The notes under the pieces: generated by a model
Database searches by the model: none
Seen by the model: only the letters and a program-made list of their open reading frames with translations
What the model was told of the DNA's origin: nothing
Translations under genes and position numbers: made by a program
Shown here: piece after piece, positions 9,600 to 18,714 of the stretch
How positions within the stretch are numbered: position 1 is the first letter of the stretch
Layout: each line of letters starts with the position of its first letter
Assembly (NCBI RefSeq): GCF_000015865.1
Contig: NC_009012.1
Location: 3,031,081 to 3,095,080, forward strand
Reading direction: 5' to 3'
DNA from: Acetivibrio thermocellus ATCC 27405
GTDB taxonomy: Bacteria > Bacillota > Clostridia > Acetivibrionales > Acetivibrionaceae
DNA: 64,000 bases

Positions 9600-9809
9600 C
9601 TATTCACTGCTTTTTTCTTTTGACTCCATCAGAAGTTGTCCGCCCACCGGCTTATTTTCAAACTCCCTTTTTCTCGATTCAGAACTCTGTGAAGAAAATT
9701 TTGACGAAAAGTAAGTTGAAATGCGACTGTGATAATCTCGGGTATTTTCCCAAAGAGGCTTGACATATACCAATAATTCCTCTTTTCCCTCCAGATATAT
9801 AATATTCAT
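9600..9809 (-). pseudogene. N-terminal fragment of a GNAT-type acetyltransferase (tentative)
   Basis: 69 residues beginning MNIIYLEGKEELL, with VKPLWE and ISTYFSSKF. This resembles the first 60 residues of a clostridial GNAT N-acetyltransferase subfamily. The acetyl-CoA-binding part is absent: the frame ends in a Ser/Lys-rich tail about 30 bases before the next, also broken, gene. The gene has therefore probably lost its C-terminal two thirds by deletion. Family assignment is from memory of related sequences and is moderate at best. Confidence 0.4.
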
Positions 9810-9966
9810 ATTATTTTCCTGCCTTGTATTAATATTATTGATTTTGCAGAACTATAATATTTCCGTAATACAACTTTATATATCAATATAAAAATACAGT
9901 CAGTTACTGTAAAGATTTAAAATCAATTTCCAACATAATGGTATAAATTTATTATATCAAGTTGTT

Positions 9967-10037
9967 ACCATAATAGACAAGATTTATTTTTAATGTATAG
10001 AGCAAGGAGCAAGCACCTGCTAAGAGGGAAAAAATAT
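9967..10037 (+). repeat. Imperfect direct repeat, copy 2
   Basis: Second copy of the ~70 bp repeat at 2934-3006, same orientation. Its short reading frame closes after 15 codons (MYRARSKHLLRGKKY). A TATAAA-like hexamer lies about 20 bases upstream, as in copy 1. The surrounding stretch 9810-10171 is otherwise AT-rich and holds no gene that I can support. Confidence 0.75.
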
Positions 10038-10171
10038 TAGCTGAGTACAAAACACCATGGTTCATTTTTCCATTTACCTTCCCGGCCTATTGATGTTACA
10101 TTAGTATATATACAACTCATCAGCTTAAAATTGTACAGCTCATACAAAATCTATCCCAGGGAGGAATTTCC

Positions 10172-12562
10172 GTGAGAACACCAGGTGAAATAAAAAGAGA
10201 CATGAAGTACCCGTCCCCCGAAGTAAAAACAAGATGTATGAATGAAGTTGCGCGTTATTTGAGGGATGCATATAAATGTGGCATTTACTCCGAGGTGATT
10301 GAAAAACTGACTTTGAGTAGATACTATTTTGGAATTGACTCCAATGAACTTACGCAGCTGCTTTCGGAAAAGTATAAATGCAAAGAAATTTGCGATAAAA
10401 TCAAACTACTCAAAAAAATATATATGGAAAAATATGAAATAGAAGAGGACGGCGATTTTAAAATACCGGCTGATTTGAAATATAAATTTATATGTGAGCA
10501 TATAATAGGAAAGAATCTGGATTATGACAACCTTACCTGTGCAGATATTGATAACTTTGTTGAAGGTATTGAACCAATAAAAATTCCTGGGGTTTTATAT
10601 CCGTTAATGTGGATGACCCACGTAAAAAACGAAAAAGTATTTTTACATATCTATACAAAGCATGTTTTACCTGCCTTTATTAAATTGAGTGAATCCGGCG
10701 ACGTAAATAAATATGATGCCTTAAGCTTTGTTATGTGCGGTTATATAGAAGAGCTGATTATTTATACGGAAAATTTCGGACAGGTATTTATAACATCAAT
10801 TCCGGGGAACACCACGTGGAATGAGGTGATTGTGGAATTTCAAAAGACCGGGGAATTTGAATGTATCCGGAAGGCAAATGAAAAGCTGAAAAAAGCGGAT
10901 GGAATAGGGAAAAGTCTTTTAAGACTGTATAAACTGAACAAGAATATGCTAAAGAGCAAGTATAAAACCTATATCACCAACTATTTTCCCATGTTTGCCG
11001 CACTCGTCATTTTTGCCCTTTTGGCGGAAGAAAGAAACGAAGAGGCCGTAGAATTCATGATTGACAATTATTCCGACATAAGCGAGGACAATTACCAGTG
11101 CGCCTATGTGCTGATACTTCTGTTTCAGACGATTCTTCTTTGCGATAATTATGAGTATATGAATATTCTATATGCGGACTTGCAGAAAGAAAAACTTTTA
11201 TATCAGAGAAATTTCAAGGATATTTATGATGCGGTCATTAGGTCATGTGAATTTATTGAAGAAGTGTATCTGAAAATAAATAAGCCGCTCAAGAATGACT
11301 GTTTTGATTATCTCAGGTCTTTTGTAAAGGAAACGGTATTCGAAAAATGGGGTATGATCCAGGATGTCCGTAACATCAAAAATCATTATGCGCAATCACA
11401 GGACAAGGTTAAAGCCGACATGTTCCGAAGACTGTACAATGTAATGAGGGCGCTTTCCGAGCCGGAGGGAATTTACATTGCTTTGATTGCCCAAACCTAC
11501 GGAAAAAATTATATGGCTGATGAATTTATAAAAAATGTGCATCATGATGACAAAATTTCCATGGTTATGTCATGGGATGATGTGGACAGGGCGAAAAATC
11601 TTTTTTTGAGTCTGGGGGATATTGACAGGGGAGCAACTTCTGTTAGAAACCGCTTATTTTTCGAAAGAGTTGATATCGTTATCAGGGACATTTTGCTCGA
11701 AAAGCTGGATGCGGATATCGAAAGCATGCTTGCATCTATCAGGGAGCTCAGAGAAAAGGCCAATTATCAGGAGCGGGAGGATGAATTCTTTACGGCAATC
11801 GAACCCCGCATCCTGTCGCTGACAAAACGCATTTCAGCAAAGTACGTCGATCGCGAACAAATAGTGAATTTTTTTGTTAAACTTGATGACAAAGGATGCT
11901 GGGACAGGCTGGATGAAGAGTGTAAAAACATGATGATTACATCCGAGATAGTTTACAGAACTTTGATTTCAAGAGAGGATGCGGACAGTCTTGACTATTC
12001 TCCGTCTATGATTCCCCTTACCAAGGTGATTGAGTATCTTCTTAATGACATATACGGTAAAATAAAAGGCAATATTGTGTTTGAAGGGCCCGGAATGAAT
12101 ATAGATTCCAATTCGGTAAGGTTTTTCAAAGACAAGAACGAACCTGAGCCCAAAGAATGCCTTGAGATGGGACCGGCTATAAGAGTTCTTAGTGACGGTT
12201 TCCTAAAGTTCTCCAATAGTGGTCTTATTTATTCAAGTTATTTTCTGCCGTCGGACAAATCCAGGTTTGACGAATGGAGGGGAAACTTCTATGTTGATTG
12301 GAACCGGTTGAGGGATTTTAAAGGGACAAGGCTAAAATGCAACAGTTTTGATAAAGACTCCCCTGTCAGACAATTTGTACTGGGAAGTGACATAGAATAT
12401 AACCGCAAGGTTTTTATCGGGGCATTGGAATACATCAAGAACAGCTATAGAAACAGGGTTGCCCATAAGGATGGAATTGAAAGGGACAGAATGGAAAAAT
12501 GCAGAGAAGACATGCTTATTGCCCAGAAGCTTATATGGATGTTGATTTATATAATGAAGTGA
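10172..12562 (+). CDS. Large protein with C-terminal HEPN-like RNase motif
   Basis: 796 residues, GTG start with a strong GGGAGGAA ribosome site. Predicted mostly helical; one hydrophobic stretch (MFAALVIFALL, about residue 275) is probably a buried helix. Near the C-terminus, RNRVAH (Arg760-His765) is the canonical R-N-x3-H motif of HEPN ribonucleases, set in a predicted helix followed by a second helix, as in HEPN domains. HEPN proteins are common RNase effectors of toxin-antitoxin and phage-defence systems. The other 700 residues are unrecognised. It stands alone between the decayed block and an IS remnant. Confidence 0.7.
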   Translation: MRTPGEIKRDMKYPSPEVKTRCMNEVARYLRDAYKCGIYSEVIEKLTLSRYYFGIDSNELTQLLSEKYKCKEICDKIKLLKKIYMEKYEIEEDGDFKIPADLKYKFICEHIIGKNLDYDNLTCADIDNFVEGIEPIKIPGVLYPLMWMTHVKNEKVFLHIYTKHVLPAFIKLSESGDVNKYDALSFVMCGYIEELIIYTENFGQVFITSIPGNTTWNEVIVEFQKTGEFECIRKANEKLKKADGIGKSLLRLYKLNKNMLKSKYKTYITNYFPMFAALVIFALLAEERNEEAVEFMIDNYSDISEDNYQCAYVLILLFQTILLCDNYEYMNILYADLQKEKLLYQRNFKDIYDAVIRSCEFIEEVYLKINKPLKNDCFDYLRSFVKETVFEKWGMIQDVRNIKNHYAQSQDKVKADMFRRLYNVMRALSEPEGIYIALIAQTYGKNYMADEFIKNVHHDDKISMVMSWDDVDRAKNLFLSLGDIDRGATSVRNRLFFERVDIVIRDILLEKLDADIESMLASIRELREKANYQEREDEFFTAIEPRILSLTKRISAKYVDREQIVNFFVKLDDKGCWDRLDEECKNMMITSEIVYRTLISREDADSLDYSPSMIPLTKVIEYLLNDIYGKIKGNIVFEGPGMNIDSNSVRFFKDKNEPEPKECLEMGPAIRVLSDGFLKFSNSGLIYSSYFLPSDKSRFDEWRGNFYVDWNRLRDFKGTRLKCNSFDKDSPVRQFVLGSDIEYNRKVFIGALEYIKNSYRNRVAHKDGIERDRMEKCREDMLIAQKLIWMLIYIMK

Positions 12563-12761
12563 TGTTTGAAGTGCATCATTGCCCGTATAGTATGCGTAGC
12601 GTATTATTAAAGCCATGAAGTTCTGTCCAGTGCATAATTTTTGAAGTTATACTATCATAATGCAGTATATAAATGAGAAGATGAGATGTTATAAAGCAGA
12701 GGAAAAATTAAAATAAATACAGGACATACCAAATATTAACATATTCAGAAATTTTATCGGG

Positions 12762-13191
12762 GAAATATCATGCTATGGTACTAAACTTTCCAAAGAAGCA
12801 AATTGTAAGTTAACTGAAGGACAATTTGAGGAGATGTATAAGGTTCTTTTAGAATTTCCAAGAGAGAACGGTTTCGATAAAAGTAATTGGACTATGACTG
12901 CTTTGAAGCAATGGATCAACGAAAAGTTTGGAATCAATTATACTGAAGGGGGAGCACGTACAAGCTTGTACGAAGGCGGGAATTTACAATGCAAAGGCAA
13001 AAAAATAGTGTAAAAATGCAGACCCCGTTAAACAGGAGGCTTTTAAAAAGGGACTTAAGGAAACGGTGGATACTGCAGATGATAATACTGTAATTCTTTA
13101 TGAAGATGAAGCAATTATCACTCTGATGAACCGACCACCACAGGCAAATGGGCTGCTGAGGGGAAGCAACCGGTTGTGCGAGACCTTTTAA
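12762..13191 (+). pseudogene. IS630-family transposase remnant
   Basis: Two fragments in different frames. 12762-13013 reads a helix-turn-helix region (LTEGQFEEMYKVLLEFPREN, WTMTALKQWINEKFG). After a +1 shift, 13015-13191 reads DPVKQEAFKKGLKE and ILYEDEA, the first catalytic-Asp region of IS630/Tc1-mariner DDE transposases. The C-terminal catalytic part is missing and no terminal inverted repeats were recognised. The flanks 12563-12761 and 13192-13298 show no gene. Confidence 0.7.
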
Positions 13192-13298
13192 ATCACTTAC
13201 TATTCAATGTATAACGCTTTCTCAATATTATTCAATTGGAAAAATATAGCTTCTTTATTGTAAAAAAATTATAAAAAGCTAAAGTACAAATCGCTGCC

Positions 13299-14108
13299 TT
13301 AGTTTTTACAGAAATCCTTGGCCAGAAGAGAACTTCCATCCTCACTGCTAATTTCTATAGCTATTTGTGTTTTGGCATCTTGAATTATATTATTTAGTTC
13401 AACCATTTTTTCATTATCAAGATTAAAATTTTCTAGTGAATAATGCCGAAAAACGAGCATGTTTGCTAAACTGTGTAATTCTGTAATTTAGTTAAGTTCT
13501 TTGCATATAGACTTAATGCAATTTTGCAACCATACTTTATCCTCATTTTTTACTACATATTCAGGTTTAAAGTACCATCTAAAGAAATCTTCCGGTAAAG
13601 CAGGAAAGTAGCTGTAATCCCATGCACCGTCATCAGAGTAAACAAATCCACCCGTTATTTCTGCGAGAGAAGCAGCTATTAAACCATAAGCCAAGTTAAT
13701 TATACCTGGTTGTCCTATACTTTTCCGAAAAGACCAATAATACCCTATATTTATACTTTTATTTATTATATCACGCAGTTCCCGTGCCTTTATATTGGTC
13801 TCGATTTCATTTTTCCATATTTCTCTATCCAGTTCAGTTATTTTGTAGTAATAAGAATCTGTTCCTCCATTTACTCCCCGAATAAAAAACCATGCATATG
13901 ATTCATTATTCCAAATTAATTTGTCGTGAATGTTGAATTTTTTCTGTAGCTCACCTGTATTATTATGAACTTCAACATCTATGGTAATGTTTTTTGATAT
14001 ACCTAGATTTCTTAAAAAATCATTAACCTTTTTATTTGATATATCCAATAATTCTGCAAAAGAAGGGATATATTCTTTTCCTGGATATACGTCAAAAGTT
14101 GTACTCAT
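13299..14108 (-). CDS. Hypothetical protein interrupted by an in-frame stop
   Basis: The first open part (14108 to 13488) encodes 206 residues ending ICKELN. Beyond its TAA the same frame stays open for 62 more codons (ITELHSLANMLVFRHYSLEN to LAKDFCKN, stop at 13299). The composition matches the upstream part, suggesting a 269-residue ancestor with a premature stop. If the stop is real and not an error, the product is the 206-residue form. It has GGFVYSDDGAWDYSYFPALP near residue 155, an acidic and aromatic stretch that recalls immunity-type proteins, but no family is recognised. No adjacent toxin was seen. Confidence 0.5.
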
Positions 14109-14282
14109 TTCCTACTCACTCCTATATCAATCCGGGCATTTGGTTGATTTTCCCGGCATATAACGTTATAGTTGTCATTTTATCACCTCAAAATTATCAT
14201 ACCGATGCTTGCAATCCGTGGTTGTCTTCTAATAAATTGCAATTAGACTAACTTGGAACATAATGCAAAACCCTCAGTAAAA

Positions 14283-14323
14283 AATAATGCCAAGAAACTT
14301 TTTTGCCTTTTGCTGGCATTATT
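14283..14323. terminator. Inverted repeat, possible terminator or regulatory hairpin
   Basis: A perfect 10-base inverted repeat: AATAATGCCA at 14283-14292 and TGGCATTATT at 14314-14323, with a 21-base T-rich loop. It lies in the 503-base gap before the ABC importer operon. No clean T-run follows, so it could be an operator-like or RNA hairpin instead. The rest of the gap holds only a doubtful 28-codon Cys/His-rich reading frame (14422-14508) without a ribosome site. No TPP-riboswitch core was found. Confidence 0.4.
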
Positions 14324-14611
14324 ATATTATTTCTGTACTAAAAAAGCAAGCAAAGTGTACCTATTTTACAAACCAAACCGCTGTCAGCCTCGTCTTCTTC
14401 CTTTGCCTTATTTTTTATATTATGAATCCCTGCAGCAACTATTGCTGTGGTCAATTTTGGAGACACCACCACAATAACCAGCAGCCAGGGTATTTTCCTT
14501 TTAAATGAATCGAGGACTTGCTGCTATGGCTCATTTTTCTTATGTAAAACGGTCCCAAATTTGAAAGCCGGAGAATATAATATACAAAGCCCATTGGTTG
14601 GAGGTGGTAAA

Positions 14612-15379
14612 GTGAATTATGTTGTGTCGGTACGCAACCTGGGCATGAAATACCATTCTCTCAACGGAGAAATCGATGCCCTTCAGAATATCAACTTTTC
14701 GGTCTCGGAGGGTGAGTTCATAAGCATAGTGGGACCAAGCGGCTGCGGTAAATCGACACTGTTGTCGCTTATTGCAGGACTCATGGCCCCAACCACGGGA
14801 GAGATATTGGTGGACGGCAAACCTGTTTCGGAGACTTCCGACAAGGTGGGATATATGCTGCAAAAAGACCATCTTTTTGAATGGAGGACCATTTACCAGA
14901 ACGTGATTTTGGGGCCGGAAATAAGGAGAACACTGAACCAGGAAACAAAGGAATATGCTTTGAAACTTTTGGCTACATATGGACTGTATGAATTTAAAGA
15001 TAAATACCCTTCTCAGCTTTCGGGGGGAATGAGGCAAAGAGCGGCTCTTATAAGAACCCTCGTGGCAAAGCCCCAGATACTGCTCCTTGATGAAGCGTTT
15101 TCAGCGTTGGATTACCAGACAAGACTGGCAGTGACGGAAGACATATACTCAATCATTAAGAAAGAGAACAAGACTGCCATTCTTGTTACCCATGACATAG
15201 CAGAAGGAATAAGCATGGCCGACAGGGTTATTGTGCTGACAAAACGGCCGGCGACGATCAAGGCAATACACGATATCAAGCTAAGCTGCGAGAATCGGAC
15301 ACCGCTTGCTTCCAGAGAAGCACCGGAATTCAGGGAGTATTTCAACAAGATATGGAAGGAGCTTGATATTTATGTCTGA
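14612..15379 (+). CDS. ABC transporter ATP-binding protein (NrtD/SsuB family)
   Basis: 255-residue ATPase of an anion or organic-solute importer. Walker A GPSGCGKST (about residues 45-53), the Q-loop YMLQKDHLFEW, signature LSGGMRQR, Walker B ILLLDEAFSALD and switch His VTHD are all present. The GTG at 14612, 5-6 bases after GGAGGTGG, is preferred; the frame is open further upstream but without a ribosome site. First gene of a three-gene operon; its stop overlaps the permease start by 8 bases. Confidence 0.88.
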   Translation: MNYVVSVRNLGMKYHSLNGEIDALQNINFSVSEGEFISIVGPSGCGKSTLLSLIAGLMAPTTGEILVDGKPVSETSDKVGYMLQKDHLFEWRTIYQNVILGPEIRRTLNQETKEYALKLLATYGLYEFKDKYPSQLSGGMRQRAALIRTLVAKPQILLLDEAFSALDYQTRLAVTEDIYSIIKKENKTAILVTHDIAEGISMADRVIVLTKRPATIKAIHDIKLSCENRTPLASREAPEFREYFNKIWKELDIYV

Positions 15380-16184
15380 CAAAAACAAGCCGGACATATC
15401 CCCGGAACACCGTGAGTTTTTGAGGAGAGTAAAGAGAAAAAAGCAAATCATTCTGATTACCCAAATAGCTGTATTGATATTATTTTTTGCTTTCTGGGAA
15501 TTGGCTGCCGAAGTCGGACTGATAGATCCGTTTATTTCAAGCCAACCTTCCAGAATTGTAAACACTATTGTGAGCCTGTACAGAAACGGCGAGCTGTTTC
15601 ACCATGTTATCGTGACATGTGTGGAAACGGTGCTTGGATTTGTTTTAGGAACTCTCATTGGAATATTGATAGCAATAATTCTCTGGTGGTCTGAGTTTCT
15701 GGAAAAGGTTTTGGAGCCTTACCTTGTTGTACTAAACAGCCTTCCTAAGATTGCCCTGGGTCCGATTTTCATAGTCTGGATAGGTGCCGGACCTGCGGCA
15801 ATAGTGGTTATTGCAATGACAATATCCGTTGTTGTGACCATACTTGAGGTTTTAAATGGATTTCTTGGCGTGGACGGTGACAAAATCAAGCTTGTTAAAA
15901 CCTTTGGGGCAAACAAGGTTCAGATACTTACAAAAGTTGTTCTCCCGTCTTCGCTGCCGGTTATGGTAAATGCCCTGAAAGTAAGTGTCGGGCTTTCATG
16001 GGTTGGAGTTATTGTGGGAGAATTTTTGGTTTCAAAAGCAGGGCTGGGTTACCTGATTGTCTACGGAGGACAGGTGTTCCAGCTGGACCTTGTGATGGCA
16101 AGTGTTGTTATACTTGCCGCAGCGGCATTTCTGATGTATCGGGCGGTGGCGTGGTTTGAAAAACTGGTTGTAAAGAGGAAATAA
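15372..16184 (+). CDS. ABC transporter permease (SsuC/TauC family)
   Basis: 270-residue inner-membrane permease with about six transmembrane helices and the BPD_transp_1 coupling segment (VKTFGANKVQILTKVVLPSSLP, about residues 175-196) that contacts the ATPase. The ATG at 15372 has AAGGAG at the proper distance and overlaps the end of the ATPase gene, which shows translational coupling. Partner of the ATPase and the lipoprotein receptor downstream. Confidence 0.88.
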   Translation: MSDKNKPDISPEHREFLRRVKRKKQIILITQIAVLILFFAFWELAAEVGLIDPFISSQPSRIVNTIVSLYRNGELFHHVIVTCVETVLGFVLGTLIGILIAIILWWSEFLEKVLEPYLVVLNSLPKIALGPIFIVWIGAGPAAIVVIAMTISVVVTILEVLNGFLGVDGDKIKLVKTFGANKVQILTKVVLPSSLPVMVNALKVSVGLSWVGVIVGEFLVSKAGLGYLIVYGGQVFQLDLVMASVVILAAAAFLMYRAVAWFEKLVVKRK

Positions 16185-16230
16185 ACAAAATATGTAAACA
16201 TAAAAGTGTAATATGAATGGAGGTGTTAAT

Positions 16231-17241
16231 ATGAAAAAAACCATGAAAAAAGCTGCTTTGATTTTGATTGCGGCGGCGATGTTAATGATGTCCTTTGCGG
16301 GCTGCGCCGAAAGGGATTATACTACTGTGAGGCTGAATGAAGTTACCCGTTCGGTGTTTTATGCTCCCCAGTATGTTGCGTTAAACTTGGGTTTCTTTGA
16401 GGAAGAAGGACTTAAAATTGACATTGCAAGCGGTCAGGGTGCTGACAAGGTAATGACAGCGGTTTTGTCCGGGCAGGCGGATATAGGTTTTTCCGGACCA
16501 GAAGCTGCCATATATGTGTACAATGAAGGCAGGGAAGACTATGCCGTTGTGTTTGCACAGCTTACAAAACGTGACGGTTCGTTTTTGGTGGGAAGAAAAC
16601 CGGAACCGGATTTTAAATGGGAAAACCTCAAAGGAAAGACGATAATAGGCGGAAGAAAAGGCGGAGTTCCCGAAATGACTCTTGAGTATGTGCTGAAGAA
16701 AAACAACCTGATACCGGGAGTTGATGTATATATTGATACAAGTGTTCAGTTTGCTTTAATGGCAGGGGCGTTTACGGGAGGACAGGGTGACTATGTTACG
16801 CTGTTTGAACCGGTGGCTTCCACAGTGGAAAAGGAAGGCAAGGGATATATAATTACATCCATAGGTAAAGAAAGCGGTGAGATTCCTTATACAGCATATT
16901 ATGCAAGCAAGAGCTACATAGAAAAAAACAAAGACATAATCCAGAAATTTACCAACGCCATTTACAAAGGCCAGAAGTGGGTTGAAACTCACACACCGGA
17001 GGAAATAGCGGATGTTATAAAACCTTCTTTCCCCGATTCGGATAAGGAGACACTGATAACGGTGGCAAAGAGATACAAGGAAACGGATGTATGGAACAAA
17101 GACCCTATATTGAAAAAAGAATCCCTTGACCTTCTTCAGGAAGTAATGAGCATGGCAGGGGAACTTAAAAAAGAAGCGCCTTATGAAAAAATAGTAACAA
17201 AAGAGTTTGCCGAAAAAGCTATGGAGAACTTTGAGAACTAA
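16231..17241 (+). CDS. ABC transporter substrate-binding lipoprotein (NMT1/SsuA-like)
   Basis: 336-residue receptor lipoprotein with signal peptide and lipobox SFAGC (about residue 22). The body has the NMT1/THI5-like features of nitrate, sulfonate and pyrimidine-precursor receptors: FYAPQYVALNLGFFEEEGL, SGQADIGFSGPEA and ENLKGKTIIGGRKGG. The ATG at 16231 follows GGAGGTG; the frame extends to 16213 but without support. The substrate cannot be told: HMP (thiamine precursor), sulfonates and other small organics are all possible. No TPP riboswitch was seen upstream. Confidence 0.85.
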   Translation: MKKTMKKAALILIAAAMLMMSFAGCAERDYTTVRLNEVTRSVFYAPQYVALNLGFFEEEGLKIDIASGQGADKVMTAVLSGQADIGFSGPEAAIYVYNEGREDYAVVFAQLTKRDGSFLVGRKPEPDFKWENLKGKTIIGGRKGGVPEMTLEYVLKKNNLIPGVDVYIDTSVQFALMAGAFTGGQGDYVTLFEPVASTVEKEGKGYIITSIGKESGEIPYTAYYASKSYIEKNKDIIQKFTNAIYKGQKWVETHTPEEIADVIKPSFPDSDKETLITVAKRYKETDVWNKDPILKKESLDLLQEVMSMAGELKKEAPYEKIVTKEFAEKAMENFEN

Positions 17242-17255
17242 ATATTTTTACGGGC

Positions 17256-17299
17256 AAAAAGGCGGAATTGTGTGGGAAACCATGCAATTCTGCTTTTTT
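17256..17299 (+). terminator. Rho-independent terminator of the ABC importer operon
   Basis: GCGGAATTG at 17262-17270 pairs with CAATTCTGC at 17285-17293 (one G-U), with a flanking A-run on the left and TTTTTT on the right. It lies directly after the receptor gene. Confidence 0.8.
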
Positions 17300-17342
17300 C
17301 ACTTAATTATGAAGTTTTTTGTTATTTTTCTATTTTCGAATG

Positions 17343-17372
17343 TTGACTTCCATGATAAACTATATGTATAAA
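17343..17372 (+). promoter_or_regulatory. Candidate sigma-A promoter
   Basis: TTGACT at 17343-17348 and TATAAA at 17367-17372 with an 18-base spacer, upstream of the HEAT-like protein gene and just downstream of a terminator. Confidence 0.5.
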
Positions 17373-17432
17373 ATTGTATAAGTTGAAGAAATGGCTGCGG
17401 AAGTGGTATCAAAAGCGGTAGGAGAGATGGAT

Positions 17433-18683
17433 ATGGGGCTTATGAATTTATTTAGAAGGAAAGACGAAATTGATGAACTGTTTGAAAAGCTAAACAGCTT
17501 GTCGGAAGAAATCAGAGAAGATGCACTAACGAAACTCGAAAATATGCAGCTTAGTGTAGAGCAGGGTTTGAAGGTTTTGGAGATGGCTAAAAAGAAATTT
17601 CCGCCTGCAACCTATGAATGGCAGGATGTGTCCTCAAGATTGATAGATATTTGTGCGGATAAACCTTATGATGAATACATAGACAAAGTGGAAGGCATAT
17701 ATGATGAACTTAATCCGAACGCAAAGATATCCGCGCTTCAGTTCCTGGCCACATATAAAAATGAGCAGGCATTGATTGCCTATTTGAAATTATTGAGAAA
17801 AGACTATCTTAATTTAAAAAGTCTTCCTTGCGGAAACTTGCTTGAAAATCCAAGGTTTCCTCAGATACTGTTTCCGGGAATATTAAAATTTGCTGAAAAC
17901 AGCAATATTGAATGTCAGATATATCTTATCCTGTTATACTATTTTAATAATGACCTGGTTGACGAGGAGTCATTGGGCGAATATAAAAGCCAAATAGTCC
18001 GGAACATTTTGAAAATGGTCGACAAGGTTGCAAACTACACTTTTAAAAACGGCTCGATTTGGGATGATGCAAAATATCTTGAACTTAGGAAAAATGCGGG
18101 AATATACTTCGATCTTGCAGGTTATATCAAAGCTCCTGAGATAACCGCGGCCTTAAAGAGGTTGATGAACATAAAAGATATAAAGTTGAAAATGTTTGCG
18201 GCAATTTCATTGCTCAGACATGAGTGTGAACCGGCAAAAGAGGATATAATGGATATTGCGGCAAACAGTGAGACAAGAAACTGGTTTTATAACGCTGTTG
18301 TCAAAATGGGAAGAAGTGAAATATATCCGGAAGAATACAGGAATCAGAAATCCTTCGCAGAGTCAAACATGGTGGAATGGCTTGTCTATCCTACCGAATT
18401 GGGCAGGATGCCGGATGAAATAGAACTGATGAATGTGTTTGATATTGATGAAAAGGAGTATTATCTTTTCCGGTTCAGATGCCAAAGCAGCGAACACTGG
18501 AAGGAAAAAGGATGGATGGCGGGAGTGGCCGGGCCTTTCGACAAAAGAAATTCCCCGACCACATTAGCCGAGGGACATACTTTCAGCCACTTTGAAAACT
18601 GGGAAAGCAAACAGCCGAGAGAGCATTTTGAATCTATTGTGGGAAGCGGAAAAGAGTTTTGGATGGGGCTGGTGCAGGAATAA
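17433..18683 (+). CDS. HEAT-like helical protein, unknown function
   Basis: About 416 residues from the ATG at 17433, chosen because GTAGGAG lies 8 bases upstream; in-frame starts at 17391 and 17427 are alternatives. Residues about 60-300 look like paired helices of ARM/HEAT type (ISALQFLATYKNEQALIAYL, ITAALKRLMNIKDIKLKMFAAISLL). The last third is different: aromatic-rich (YYLFRFRC, FSHFENWESKQPREHFESIV) and probably globular. No catalytic motif was seen. It may be a scaffold; the role is unknown. Confidence 0.65.
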   Translation: MGLMNLFRRKDEIDELFEKLNSLSEEIREDALTKLENMQLSVEQGLKVLEMAKKKFPPATYEWQDVSSRLIDICADKPYDEYIDKVEGIYDELNPNAKISALQFLATYKNEQALIAYLKLLRKDYLNLKSLPCGNLLENPRFPQILFPGILKFAENSNIECQIYLILLYYFNNDLVDEESLGEYKSQIVRNILKMVDKVANYTFKNGSIWDDAKYLELRKNAGIYFDLAGYIKAPEITAALKRLMNIKDIKLKMFAAISLLRHECEPAKEDIMDIAANSETRNWFYNAVVKMGRSEIYPEEYRNQKSFAESNMVEWLVYPTELGRMPDEIELMNVFDIDEKEYYLFRFRCQSSEHWKEKGWMAGVAGPFDKRNSPTTLAEGHTFSHFENWESKQPREHFESIVGSGKEFWMGLVQE

Positions 18684-18714
18684 AGATTCCTGCGCCGGAA
18701 GACGCCTGTTTCTA

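Noticed and set aside
14109-14611. TPP riboswitch before the NMT1-like importer
   Set aside because: The conserved CTGAGA and ACCTGATC-type core could not be found on either strand.
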